From: Micavibrio sp. | GTDB lineage: Bacteria; Pseudomonadota; Alphaproteobacteria; Micavibrionales; Micavibrionaceae | Length of the DNA stretch: 64,000 bases | Assembly: GCA_012960155.1 (NCBI GenBank) | Contig: DUBU01000016.1 | Location: forward strand, 40,358 to 104,357 | Direction of reading: 5' to 3' | Shown: positions 8,035 to 16,432 of the stretch, one piece after another | Position numbering within the stretch: position 1 is the stretch's first letter | How the letters are laid out: each line of letters starts with the position of its first letter | The notes under the pieces: model-generated | Told to the model about the DNA's origin: nothing | Seen by the model: the letters and a program-made list of their open reading frames with translations, nothing else | Databases searched by the model: none | Made by a program: the position numbers and the translations under genes

Positions 8035-10131
8035 ATGATAGGCGATAGATTAAAGACAATATTTACAAGAGCAGCCGCAGCAACAGGCGCTTCGCTTGTG
8101 GCAACGCAAGCGATGGCGCAAGACGCTGCAACATCTGTTCTGGGTATCGGGCTGATGTCGCCATGGATTTTGGCAGGTGCAGCAGTCGCCGTGCCCGCAA
8201 TCTGGTGGCTATCCCGCAATAACCCGCCATCACCACGTATCGAGTCATTCCCGTCCATGCGCCTTTTGCTGGGACACCAGACCGAAGAAGTAAAACCAGA
8301 CACTATGCCTGTATGGCACAAAGTGCTGCGTGCTGCTGCCGCTATGGCAGTGATCGCTGGTCTCGCTGGTCCTTTACTAGACCCTGAACAGCCTTTGCCG
8401 GGAAGCAGTGACGAACCGCTGATGCTGGTCGTTGATAATGGCTGGGCGTCTGCTGAGAACTGGCAAGAACGTCAAGAAGCCGTGGCTGTATTGCTCGAGC
8501 GCGCCGAACGTGAAGGCCGCCAAATTATTATTTTGCCTGCGGCTCTGCCGGAGGACGGTCAGGATCTGGAAATGATCGGGCCGGTTGATGCGACTGATGC
8601 GCAGCGCATCTTCGGCTCTATGGCAGCACAGCCTTGGCCTGTAGATCACGAAGATGCTTTAACGCTTCTACAAAATTCCGGCATTGATAACGCTGCCGCG
8701 GTCTACTGGATCGGCAACGGTCTGGCAAGTGACGGCACGCTTGAATTGGCGAGTGCCCTTGATCGTATTGGCGATGTGACTTACATCGACAGCCTCGATG
8801 ATTACAATCCAAAAGTACTGTCCCAGCCCAATGAATCGGCGCTGAATATGACAGTCGAGGTTGAGCGCAGTTACGCGGATCGCGCCGAAGAAGTTACGCT
8901 GCAGGCAATGGACGATGCAGGTTACGTGCTGGGCGCTGTTGATATTGTGATGGCCGCTGGCGATACAGTGGCAACGGCAGTCTTTGACCTGCCCGAAGAA
9001 ATTCGCGCACAAGTTACCCGTGTGAATATTGCCGGTGAAAGCAACGCAGGTGCGACATTGCTTGTCGATGATAACTGGCGTCAGCGCCCCGTTGGTATTG
9101 CCACAAACCCGAATGAACTGGTCACCAGCCCCGTGCTGCGCGATACATTCTATCTGGAATCAGCGATGGCGCCTTATGCCAGATTACATAGCGGTAATAT
9201 CGATGAACTACTCAGCAGACCGCTAGCCGTAGCCATGGTGCCTGATGATACTGATTTATCCGAGCGCGATATGGCGCGTCTTGCCCAATGGGTTGAAGAC
9301 GGCGGTATGCTCGTCCGTTTTGCGGGCCCTGATCTGGCGGAAAGTAGCGGGGATGAACTGCTGCCGGTTGATCTGATGTATGGTAACCGCACGCTGGGTG
9401 GCTCCATGTCATGGAGCGAGCCTTTAAGTATTGCGACATTTGACCGTGAATCACCGTTTTATGGCGTGGATATCGCAGATGATATCGAGGTTACAAGACA
9501 GGTTGTCGCTCGTCCTGACGGAAACTTGCGTGAACGCACATGGGCGTCACTATCCGATGGTACTCCATTGGTGACTGCGGAGCAGCGTGGTGAAGGCCAT
9601 ATTGTACTGTTCCATGTGTCATCAAACGCAAAACATCATTGGTCGAATTTGCCGCTTACAGGCACATTCGTGAACATGTTGCGTCGTGTAGTGGATTACA
9701 GCAGCGGCGTAACAGGCGTTACAGAGGGCTTTGAAAGCTTGGCGCCTTGGCAAACCCTTGACGGTCAAGGTCGTCTGGGCACACCATCAGCCGCAGCGGA
9801 GCCTATTGATGCTGCGAAGATTGAGGCTGGCGCAATTGGTCCGCGCACACCGCCGGGTTTCTATGGCGATGAAACAACACGCCTTGCGTATAATTTGTCT
9901 GATGCCGAACTGTCCTTTAGTCCGTTGCCATCAGCAGGAGCGATGGGCGTGACCCGCGAAACTCTGCAAACAGAAGGCAGTAATAACCTGACAGGATATT
10001 TGTTACTGGCTGGCTTGTTGGCACTGGGTGTGGATCAAGGACTGCGTGCCTTCCAAAATGGTGGACGTCGCAGACGATCAGGATCAGAGTCTAATAACAA
10101 AAAGCCCGCGCCGACACCGGCAGGCATATAA
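8035..10131 (+). CDS. BatA-type membrane protein lacking its usual DUF4159 C-terminus
   Basis: A 698-aa protein. Domains in order: a signal peptide (cleavage near AMAQ/DAA); a first membrane helix (SPWILAGAAVAVPAIWWL); the BatA N-terminal motif with ESFPSMRLLLG; a second helix ending near AGLAGPLL; the segment LMLVVDNGWASAENWQER; a long periplasmic part; and a final helix (YLLLAGLLALGVDQGL) with a short basic tail. The family normally continues after this helix into a ~220-aa DUF4159 domain. Here the gene stops, and the domain is encoded separately at 4722-5513. The start ATG at 8035 follows CAGGGAAG; the frame is open upstream inside the preceding gene but without a good start. Role unknown, probably envelope-related. 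Confidence 0.78.
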   Translation: MIGDRLKTIFTRAAAATGASLVATQAMAQDAATSVLGIGLMSPWILAGAAVAVPAIWWLSRNNPPSPRIESFPSMRLLLGHQTEEVKPDTMPVWHKVLRAAAAMAVIAGLAGPLLDPEQPLPGSSDEPLMLVVDNGWASAENWQERQEAVAVLLERAEREGRQIIILPAALPEDGQDLEMIGPVDATDAQRIFGSMAAQPWPVDHEDALTLLQNSGIDNAAAVYWIGNGLASDGTLELASALDRIGDVTYIDSLDDYNPKVLSQPNESALNMTVEVERSYADRAEEVTLQAMDDAGYVLGAVDIVMAAGDTVATAVFDLPEEIRAQVTRVNIAGESNAGATLLVDDNWRQRPVGIATNPNELVTSPVLRDTFYLESAMAPYARLHSGNIDELLSRPLAVAMVPDDTDLSERDMARLAQWVEDGGMLVRFAGPDLAESSGDELLPVDLMYGNRTLGGSMSWSEPLSIATFDRESPFYGVDIADDIEVTRQVVARPDGNLRERTWASLSDGTPLVTAEQRGEGHIVLFHVSSNAKHHWSNLPLTGTFVNMLRRVVDYSSGVTGVTEGFESLAPWQTLDGQGRLGTPSAAAEPIDAAKIEAGAIGPRTPPGFYGDETTRLAYNLSDAELSFSPLPSAGAMGVTRETLQTEGSNNLTGYLLLAGLLALGVDQGLRAFQNGGRRRRSGSESNNKKPAPTPAGI

Positions 10132-10149
10132 AACGTTCAGAACAGGAAC

Positions 10150-12120
10150 ATGGTTATGAGAGCACGTGAAATAGGAAAAGGTCTGGCAGCAGCAGCATTA
10201 AGTCTGTCACTGGCATTTCAGGCAGCAGCACAGGATGCACCAAACGCACCGGGCTTTACCGCTGAGCGTCATTTTGAAATTCCTGATTATCACGAACACC
10301 CGCTGGCAGGCAGTGATGTTGAAATCATCATTGGCGTAGAAGATGACGCGGGCCGTACAGCCAGCACAGGCAGCGTTAGAACAACTATTCCGGCCTATAA
10401 TTTTACAAACCCTATTGCGCGCATTATGGCTGCGCAGCGCCCGACTGTTGCGTTTGATACACAAGAGTCACTGCGTGTGGCTTACGAAATCGACCGCATC
10501 ATTCAGGACTTCGAAGACCAAATTCCGACGGTGCCGATTTACGTGGCGCTGCATAATATCCGTGATGGTTTCCTGCACGCTGAAACAGTGGGCGATTACA
10601 ACCGCGCCATCAGCTTGATGTGGTACACCATGATCGAGCTCGAGCGCGAAGTCCCGAGCCCTGCCGAGCGCCGTCTGCGTGAAGCACAGCGTGCCCTTGA
10701 GGAAGCGTTGCAAAATGGTGCCAGTGATGAAGAGCTGCGCGAGCGTATGGAAGAACTGCGTCAGGCCATGGAAGAGCGTATGCAGGAAATGGCCGAGCAG
10801 AACGCACAAGATCAGGAAAACGGCTTGAGCCCAGAAGAGCAGCAGCAGCTTGAAGAAATGCGCGAGCGTTTGGCCGAGCTGATGGAAGAACTGCAACAGC
10901 AACTGGCGCAGGACGCTGCCCAGCAAATGCTGAACCAGTCCCAACAGATGCAGCAACAGCAGCAGCAAATGACGCCGCAGCAGATGATGCAGATGATGGA
11001 ACAGATGATGCAGAACATCGAGAACATCAAAAAGATGATGCAGATGCAGCGCGATATGGATCAGCTGATCGAAGACCAGCGCCAGCTGCGCGAAGATACA
11101 TTTGATCAGCAGCAACAGCAGCCGCAGATCGACCCTGAAATGTTCGAAGAGTTCATGCAGAACCTCGAAGACGAAATGGAACGCCAGCAGGATATCGAAG
11201 AGCAGGAAGGCACAACTGAGGGCGCCGAGAATGCCGATACATTACAGCAGCATCGTGATCGCATCGACGAATTCCAGCAGGAAGATAGCCAGCGCGAACA
11301 AAACGGCGAGGCCATGCCGGGCGATGAAGCGCAAGAGCGTATGCGTGAATTACAGGATATGACCCGTGATTTGCAGGAAATGCAGCGCCAAGATCAGCAG
11401 CCAGGTCAGGATCAACAAGGCCAAGATCAGCAGCCCGGTCAACAAGGACAGCAGGGCCAGCAAGGTCAACAAGGTGGTCAGCAGCAGCAACAGCAAACAC
11501 CGGGCGAGCAGCTACAGCAGCAGCTTGATGAATTGCAGCGCCAGCTCGATGGTGAAATGCAGCAGCAGAACGACGCCTTAAGACAGCGCCAGCAGGAGTT
11601 GCAGCAGCGACTGGATGAACTGCAGCAGCAAATGGACGATATGGGCGGCGACTCAAGCCAGATGGGCGAGGCGCAGAACCATATGGACGGTGCACAAGGC
11701 CAGTTGCAACAAGGCCAAGGCCAAGGCGCTATGCAGAGCATGGATGATGCTATCCGCGCGCTGGAGCAAGCTCAGCAGCAAATGCAGCAGCAGATGCAAC
11801 AAATGCAGCAAGGTCAGCAACCAGGGCAACAGCAAGGCCAGCAACAAGGTAACGGCATGCCGGGTCAAGGTTCGCCGCAAGGCAGCCAGGACATCATGGA
11901 AGGCCAGTCAGATCCGCTGGGTGAAATGCAGCGTGATAACGGCGCCCATAACCCGAATATGGGACAGGCGCCAACAGAAGCGGACCGTAACGTTGTGCGT
12001 GAATTGCAGGACGAAATCCGTGAACGCCTGCAAGATCCTGATCTTGATCCTGTGGAGCGCGAATATCTGGAGCGTCTGGAGCAAGGCGCTGCGGGACAGC
12101 CGCGGCCACCGGGACCATAA
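10150..12120 (+). CDS. Exported Q-rich protein equal to the C-terminal half of DUF4175 (TIGR02302)
   Basis: A 656-aa protein beginning with a signal peptide (cleavage near AAAQ/DAP). Residues ~25-200 carry the features of the second half of alphaproteobacterial DUF4175: an HEHPLAG...DDAGR segment, FTNPIARIMAAQR, then MWYTMIELEREVPSPAERRL followed by helical repeats of AQRALEEAL type. Residues ~210-620 are a glutamine-rich, coiled-coil-prone region with many QQQ and GQQGQ runs. It lacks the membrane helices that open normal DUF4175 proteins; those are in the convergent gene at 12199-13323. ATG at 10150 and 10156 are both usable; ACAGGAAC lies just upstream. It is 18 bases after the BatA-type gene. 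Periplasmic partner role is inferred. Confidence 0.75.
   Translation: MVMRAREIGKGLAAAALSLSLAFQAAAQDAPNAPGFTAERHFEIPDYHEHPLAGSDVEIIIGVEDDAGRTASTGSVRTTIPAYNFTNPIARIMAAQRPTVAFDTQESLRVAYEIDRIIQDFEDQIPTVPIYVALHNIRDGFLHAETVGDYNRAISLMWYTMIELEREVPSPAERRLREAQRALEEALQNGASDEELRERMEELRQAMEERMQEMAEQNAQDQENGLSPEEQQQLEEMRERLAELMEELQQQLAQDAAQQMLNQSQQMQQQQQQMTPQQMMQMMEQMMQNIENIKKMMQMQRDMDQLIEDQRQLREDTFDQQQQQPQIDPEMFEEFMQNLEDEMERQQDIEEQEGTTEGAENADTLQQHRDRIDEFQQEDSQREQNGEAMPGDEAQERMRELQDMTRDLQEMQRQDQQPGQDQQGQDQQPGQQGQQGQQGQQGGQQQQQQTPGEQLQQQLDELQRQLDGEMQQQNDALRQRQQELQQRLDELQQQMDDMGGDSSQMGEAQNHMDGAQGQLQQGQGQGAMQSMDDAIRALEQAQQQMQQQMQQMQQGQQPGQQQGQQQGNGMPGQGSPQGSQDIMEGQSDPLGEMQRDNGAHNPNMGQAPTEADRNVVRELQDEIRERLQDPDLDPVEREYLERLEQGAAGQPRPPGP
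11391..11880 (+). repeat. Degenerate CAG/CAA-rich low-complexity tract
   Basis: This stretch encodes repeated Gln, Gly-Gln and Gln-Met units, with closely related short DNA units (CAGCAACAAGGT-like) in irregular tandem. It belongs to the Q-rich part of the gene at 10150. Such tracts change length easily by slippage. It explains the many spurious open frames on both strands here. Confidence 0.7.
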
Positions 12121-12144
12121 GTCTAATTAAAGAATATAAAAATT

Positions 12145-12175
12145 AAAGGCCGCTGAAATCAAAGCGGCCTTTTTT
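12145..12175 (+). terminator. Rho-independent terminator between the convergent DUF4175 halves
   Basis: A perfect 10-bp stem AAAGGCCGCT/AGCGGCCTTT with an 8-base loop is followed by a T-run. It lies 25 bases after the stop at 12120. The A-run on the left arm could also let it act on the minus strand for the gene ending at 12199. Confidence 0.88.
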
Positions 12176-12198
12176 GTATTCTATGAAACTATGGAAGC

Positions 12199-13323
12199 TT
12201 AGCGCAGACCCAGATCAATGCGCGGCTCGCGATACTGCGGCAGGGGCGTTGCATCCGCACCAGCCAAAGGCGCTGTATCAACCACCGCACTACCTTCAGT
12301 AATGTCCGCGCCAAAATCATCGGTAATCAAAACCTGATAACGCGGCGCTGCGCCTTCACGAACGGGCAGGGTATTCAGCTCCACAGTCGGTGCCATATCC
12401 TGCGTAACATTAAACGCCCATGACAGTCCTTCCCAACGGCCGCGGGAAATGTCGATGCGTGTATCTTCGGTCAGCGTGATTGTAAATTCGCGCGTATTGC
12501 CACGATTGCGGACTTCCATCGCCATATCGGACTCTGCGCCCTCAGAAATCGCGTGCAGCTCTGTTTTGTCGTCAAACAGCTGTACCGTAAGGGTGCTGCC
12601 TTCGATGATGTCCACGGGTTCACGCGCGGCAAACTGGGCACCGTTCTCGCTGTCATGCAGAACGATCGGCGCATATTCACCAGTGTAACCCGGCTGTGTC
12701 ACCCATGCATTCATGCGGGACGCAGGCGCAGGCGGTACGTTAAGACTCATGTCGAAACTCGCCATGAAGTTCTCTTCGTAATGTCCGTATCCTGTGTAAG
12801 CACCGATAGAGGTGGCCAAGGCGGAAGCCAGCAAAATAGGCGCTGCAAATTTGCGCACGGTCTCGCTCTGGCGGTAAGGCTCAGCCACCAAACGCGGTAC
12901 TTCGCGCATCATGTCCTGCATATGCAAACGCCATACGGGGCTGTCATTCTGGCCCTTCATGTCGCGATACATATTTTCGGCAACTTGGTGCTTGGTCGGG
13001 GACGCGTGATCAATGCGACGCACCGCATCCATCGTGCTTGGCAGTTTCGTTGTCAGAAGGCGTAAGCCTGTAACCGCCGTCGCCGCAGCAAATAAAATCA
13101 AAGTCGCGGCTTTACCTGTCGGGGGCAAGGATGCCAGCGCGCCGCTCAGCGTCGCACCTGCAAACAGACCGGCAACGCCGATCACGGGCAGGGCACGCGG
13201 CACAATACGCTCGGCCATCATGCGCCAGTACTGCGTACTCACCAGCTTGTTAAAGCCCATTGTCAGTGAATTTTTCTCTTTTTCCGGATGCGGCATACCC
13301 GCAGATGTCGATGCGTCGACCAT
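12199..13323 (-). CDS. Membrane protein equal to the N-terminal half of DUF4175 (TIGR02302)
   Basis: A 374-aa protein. Two hydrophobic segments (about residues 45-85) are followed by an amphipathic region containing AVRRIDHAS and QDMMREVPRL. A third helix lies near 165-185. The rest is periplasmic, with RMNAWVTQPGYTGEYAPIVL, WAFNVTQDMAPTVEL and VLITDDFGADITEG. All of these match the first half of alphaproteobacterial DUF4175 proteins in order. It stops where the family continues into the domain found in the convergent gene at 10150. The start at 13323 has AGGGA eight bases upstream; a second Met (residue 22) is possible. The two halves may rejoin as a complex; that is inference. Confidence 0.77.
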   Translation of the reverse strand: MVDASTSAGMPHPEKEKNSLTMGFNKLVSTQYWRMMAERIVPRALPVIGVAGLFAGATLSGALASLPPTGKAATLILFAAATAVTGLRLLTTKLPSTMDAVRRIDHASPTKHQVAENMYRDMKGQNDSPVWRLHMQDMMREVPRLVAEPYRQSETVRKFAAPILLASALATSIGAYTGYGHYEENFMASFDMSLNVPPAPASRMNAWVTQPGYTGEYAPIVLHDSENGAQFAAREPVDIIEGSTLTVQLFDDKTELHAISEGAESDMAMEVRNRGNTREFTITLTEDTRIDISRGRWEGLSWAFNVTQDMAPTVELNTLPVREGAAPRYQVLITDDFGADITEGSAVVDTAPLAGADATPLPQYREPRIDLGLR

Positions 13324-13452
13324 TACCCTTATCCCTGTTTTTTTATTATTTTTGATAACCTAACAACACTTAAAGACAAATAACGACTATGTCAATTTAA
13401 CGGCCGCTTATTTTTTTGATTTTTCGCGGATAATCCTCTATATCCTAGCCCT

Positions 13453-15315
13453 ATGTCCGATTTGATCTTAAGCGTCGAAGAAGCCGATGTCATTCTGGGG
13501 GGCAAGCCCCTTTTCGAAGACCTGACCTTCCATATTCACCGCGGTGCCAAAATTGCCCTCGTGGGGCGTAATGGCGCGGGTAAAACCACGCTTATGAACG
13601 TGATTACGGGCGATAAGGATATCGACGGCGGCGAACGCTGGGTACTGGCAGGCACGAAAATCGGTTATATGCAGCAATACGTGACACCGAAAAAAGGTGA
13701 AACCGTGCTGGATTTTGTCTTTTCAGGTATGCCCGAAGATACCGAAGACTGGGAAAAACAATACAAAGTCGAAATGGTGATCGAGCCGCTGGGGCTTGCC
13801 GTCACCGATATGATGGAAACCTTGTCAGGCGGACAGATGCGCCGTGCCGCGCTCGCCCGTGCCTTGGTCGAAGACCCCGATATCCTGCTGCTGGATGAAC
13901 CCACCAACCACCTTGATCTGGAAATCATCGAATGGCTGGAAACCTTCTTAAAAGGCTTTCAGGGCGCAATCCTGTGCGTATCGCACGACAGAACATTCCT
14001 GTCCAATCTGACCGATCGTGTTTTCTGGCTTGATCGCGGAAAAATGCGCGTATCCCCACAAGGCTTCAAATATTTCGAGCAATGGTCACAAGATCTGCTG
14101 GATCAGGAAGCCCGCGCGTTAAAGAACCGCGAAACCAAGGTTAACCAAGAACTGGAATGGGCCAATCGCGGCGTCAAAGCGCGCGTGAAGCGCAATGTCC
14201 GCAGGGTAGAGCTTGCCCGCGAAGCCGCCAAGCAGCTGGAAAAAGACAAATCCGCATACCGCCGCGTTGTCTCCAAAATCGAGCTGCCGCCGCCCACCAC
14301 CGAAGAATCCTCGAAGAACATCGCCGAGTTTTACAATGTCGGCAAAAGCTTCACCGATGAAAAAACAGGGCGCGAGATCAATATTCTCGACCGCTTTAAT
14401 ATGCGCATTCGCCGCGGTGATCGTATCGGTATCATGGGCAAGAACGGCAGTGGTAAAACCACCTTCCTGAAACTGCTGACAGGCCAATACGAACCCGATA
14501 GAGGCCGCGTGAAGGTCAAGCAGGAGATGGAGTTTTCCTATTTCGACCAGAACCGTAGCGAGCTTGACCCCGATAAAACCCTGCAGGAAAATCTCTGCCC
14601 GCCGGGGGCGGATCATTTGAATGTGCGCGGGAAGATGCGCCATATTTGTGGCTACCTCAAAGATTACTTGTTCGAACCCGAAGACGCATGGCGCAAGGCC
14701 AGCACACTCTCAGGCGGGCAGCAAAACCGTTTGATGCTGGCCAAGGTGCTGGCTGACCCCAAAGGCTTTTTGATCTTGGACGAACCGACCAACGATCTGG
14801 ACATGGATACGCTGGATATGCTGGAAGACGTGCTCTGCGCCTATGAAGGCACGCTGTTCATCGTCTCGCACGACCGTGACTTTCTGGATAAGACCGTCAA
14901 CAAATTGCTGGTCTTCGAAGGCAACGCCGAAGTCGAAGGCATCGTAGGCAATTACAGCGATTACCTGATCTACAAAAAGAAACGTGGTGAAGACGAACAA
15001 AAACAGGAAGAAAAGGCCGCCAAAGCCGCCCCGAAACCTGCCGAGCAGGTGCAGCAAGACGCGCCCAAAGCCGAACCTGTCAAAATGACCTATAAGCTTA
15101 AATACGAACTGGAACAGCTGCCTGAAAAACTGGCCAAGCTGGAAAAAGAGGTCACAACGTTAGAGGCCAAACTCGCCGACCCGCGTTTATATATGGAAGA
15201 CCCGCAAAGCTTTGAAAAATACTCCCGCCGCTTCCCCAAAGCGCAAAGCGAACTCGAAGACCTAGAGGCCCGCTGGCTGGAACTAGAAGACATGCGCCAA
15301 GCCGCCGAAGGCTAG
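13453..15315 (+). CDS. uup: ABC-F family ATPase, Uup type
   Basis: A 620-aa soluble protein with two ABC domains and no membrane segment. First Walker A GRNGAGKTTLM (about residue 39), signature LSGGQMRRAALARAL and Walker B ILLLDEPTNHLD. A linker rich in charged residues follows. Second Walker A GKNGSGKTTFL, signature LSGGQQNRLMLAKVL and FLILDEPTNDLD. The last ~90 residues form a predicted coiled coil (KLKYELEQLPEKLAKLEKE), the Uup C-terminal domain. ABC-F proteins act on the ribosome or in DNA/RNA transactions. It could be another ABC-F subgroup; the C-terminal coil favours Uup. Confidence 0.88.
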   Translation: MSDLILSVEEADVILGGKPLFEDLTFHIHRGAKIALVGRNGAGKTTLMNVITGDKDIDGGERWVLAGTKIGYMQQYVTPKKGETVLDFVFSGMPEDTEDWEKQYKVEMVIEPLGLAVTDMMETLSGGQMRRAALARALVEDPDILLLDEPTNHLDLEIIEWLETFLKGFQGAILCVSHDRTFLSNLTDRVFWLDRGKMRVSPQGFKYFEQWSQDLLDQEARALKNRETKVNQELEWANRGVKARVKRNVRRVELAREAAKQLEKDKSAYRRVVSKIELPPPTTEESSKNIAEFYNVGKSFTDEKTGREINILDRFNMRIRRGDRIGIMGKNGSGKTTFLKLLTGQYEPDRGRVKVKQEMEFSYFDQNRSELDPDKTLQENLCPPGADHLNVRGKMRHICGYLKDYLFEPEDAWRKASTLSGGQQNRLMLAKVLADPKGFLILDEPTNDLDMDTLDMLEDVLCAYEGTLFIVSHDRDFLDKTVNKLLVFEGNAEVEGIVGNYSDYLIYKKKRGEDEQKQEEKAAKAAPKPAEQVQQDAPKAEPVKMTYKLKYELEQLPEKLAKLEKEVTTLEAKLADPRLYMEDPQSFEKYSRRFPKAQSELEDLEARWLELEDMRQAAEG

Positions 15316-15347
15316 GCGAACCTGTCACGCCGTGATAGGATTCTGTC

Positions 15348-16061
15348 ATGGACATTTCTAAAATATTACTATGTTTGGTGTTTTTATTATTATCTGGATT
15401 CGGTTTGAATGCCTTGGCTGCAAAGCCGCGCCTATACGATATGACTTGCAATGAATATTGGGCATATCATGAGTCTGTGGACAACGGAAAGAACGAGAAT
15501 AAGGGATTATCTAAAAAGTACTTTTTAGAGTTACAGGATGTTTGGAACTACAGTTTAGAAGCATTCCTAAGCAAACATCCTAACTTGGATCACCCTAGTT
15601 TAAATAGGATTGATAGCATAGATGACAATCCATATTTTATCATGGGAGTTTATATGGCGTGTGCAAAGCGACCCGAATACAGTGATAAAATACTTGGTGA
15701 GCGTTTACAGGAAAATTTTTACAAGTTGGGTATAGACCACAGGCTAAAAACTCAAGCTATAGCAAATGGCTGTCGCGTATATAAGGGGAGTCAAGCTAAG
15801 TTATTTAATTTAAAGGCTGCGGAATTCATTAATATGTGCGGAGAGTTAAGTTCAGAAAAAGTTAGGCTAAAAGTTTTAAGAGATGAAAGTGACGAAGTAT
15901 TTGGATTAGAGGTGTGTCCTGATAATCAATCTTGTATTTCCATACATAATCCAACAGAAGAAGATGCTTGCTTGGGTACCTTTGGTAATTGTGATCAAGA
16001 CGCACAAGGAGAATGTCATTGGGTACACACGGTAGAATCAAAACAGTGTATGAACCAATAA
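15348..16061 (+). CDS. AT-rich orphan gene, exported cysteine-containing protein
   Basis: A 237-aa product I do not recognise. It has a signal peptide (ILLCLVFLLLSGFGLNALA) and at least ten cysteines, most in the last third (VCPDNQSCISI, ACLGTFGNCDQDAQGECHW), suggesting disulfides in the periplasm. Base composition is clearly more AT-rich than its neighbours, with many TTA/ATA/AAA codons. That fits recent acquisition. It lies 32 bases after uup and is followed directly by a terminator shared with rpmG. The start ATG at 15348 lacks a strong Shine-Dalgarno sequence but opens the signal peptide. Confidence 0.7.
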   Translation: MDISKILLCLVFLLLSGFGLNALAAKPRLYDMTCNEYWAYHESVDNGKNENKGLSKKYFLELQDVWNYSLEAFLSKHPNLDHPSLNRIDSIDDNPYFIMGVYMACAKRPEYSDKILGERLQENFYKLGIDHRLKTQAIANGCRVYKGSQAKLFNLKAAEFINMCGELSSEKVRLKVLRDESDEVFGLEVCPDNQSCISIHNPTEEDACLGTFGNCDQDAQGECHWVHTVESKQCMNQ

Positions 16062-16089
16062 AAAACGCCCCCAAAGTGAGAGCGTTTTT
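16061..16089. terminator. Bidirectional terminator between the orphan gene and rpmG
   Basis: The arms AAAAACGC and GCGTTTTT (8 bp) enclose a 13-base loop with T/A runs on both sides, so it can serve both converging genes. It begins at the last base of the stop codon of the gene at 15348. Confidence 0.75.
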
Positions 16090-16114
16090 GAATTCTGTAT
16101 AGAACAGCGTCCTC

Positions 16115-16336
16115 TTATTTTTTGTGAGGAGGCAATTTCTTTTCTTCGAACCAGACGTGGCAGCCCACTTTGCCTGTTTCTTCGCTAACGGCACGTGGAT
16201 CGTACTTGCGGAAACGCAGTTTCTCAGTCGCGCCTTTACCTTTTTTAACGTAGTAAGTGTAACCTGTTGCGTTACCTTTTACGTTTTTGCCTGTGCTGAT
16301 CAAACGCACTTTTGTGGCGACACCTTTTTTAGCCAT
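16115..16336 (-). CDS. rpmG: 50S ribosomal protein L33
   Basis: A 73-aa basic protein of the large ribosomal subunit. It begins MAKKGVATKVRLISTGK and has the family core TGYTYYVKKGKG...EKLRFRKYDPRA. Alphaproteobacterial L33 is usually ~55 aa; this one has a short insert before TGYTYY and a longer C-terminal tail (VGCHVWFEEKKLPPHKK). The start ATG at 16336 is preceded by AGGAACAAG on the minus strand. It is downstream of rnr, as in many Alphaproteobacteria. Confidence 0.88.
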   Translation of the reverse strand: MAKKGVATKVRLISTGKNVKGNATGYTYYVKKGKGATEKLRFRKYDPRAVSEETGKVGCHVWFEEKKLPPHKK

Positions 16337-16432
16337 TGTCTTGTTCCTAATATAAAAAAATTTGAATTAGACCGCGCAATTTAAGGATTTCTGGCTATAA
16401 GTCAAGAAAATAATAGGCAATTAATCGCACGC

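Noticed and set aside
10120..10160. Frameshift joining the BatA-type and Q-rich genes
   Set aside because: Both have proper stops, starts, signal peptides and a Shine-Dalgarno between them. They are separate genes.
11153..11695. Ala/Arg/His-rich frame opposite the DUF4175 C-terminal gene
   Set aside because: Same reason; no start signal and no domain.
10468..11740. Several Leu/His- or Ser/Cys-rich frames on the minus strand opposite the Q-rich gene
   Set aside because: They are translations of the CAG/CAA repeat in other frames, and their low complexity mirrors the repeat.
11391..11880. CRISPR-like or tandem repeat array
   Set aside because: Units are short, irregular and in frame with a protein; there are no spacers of constant length.
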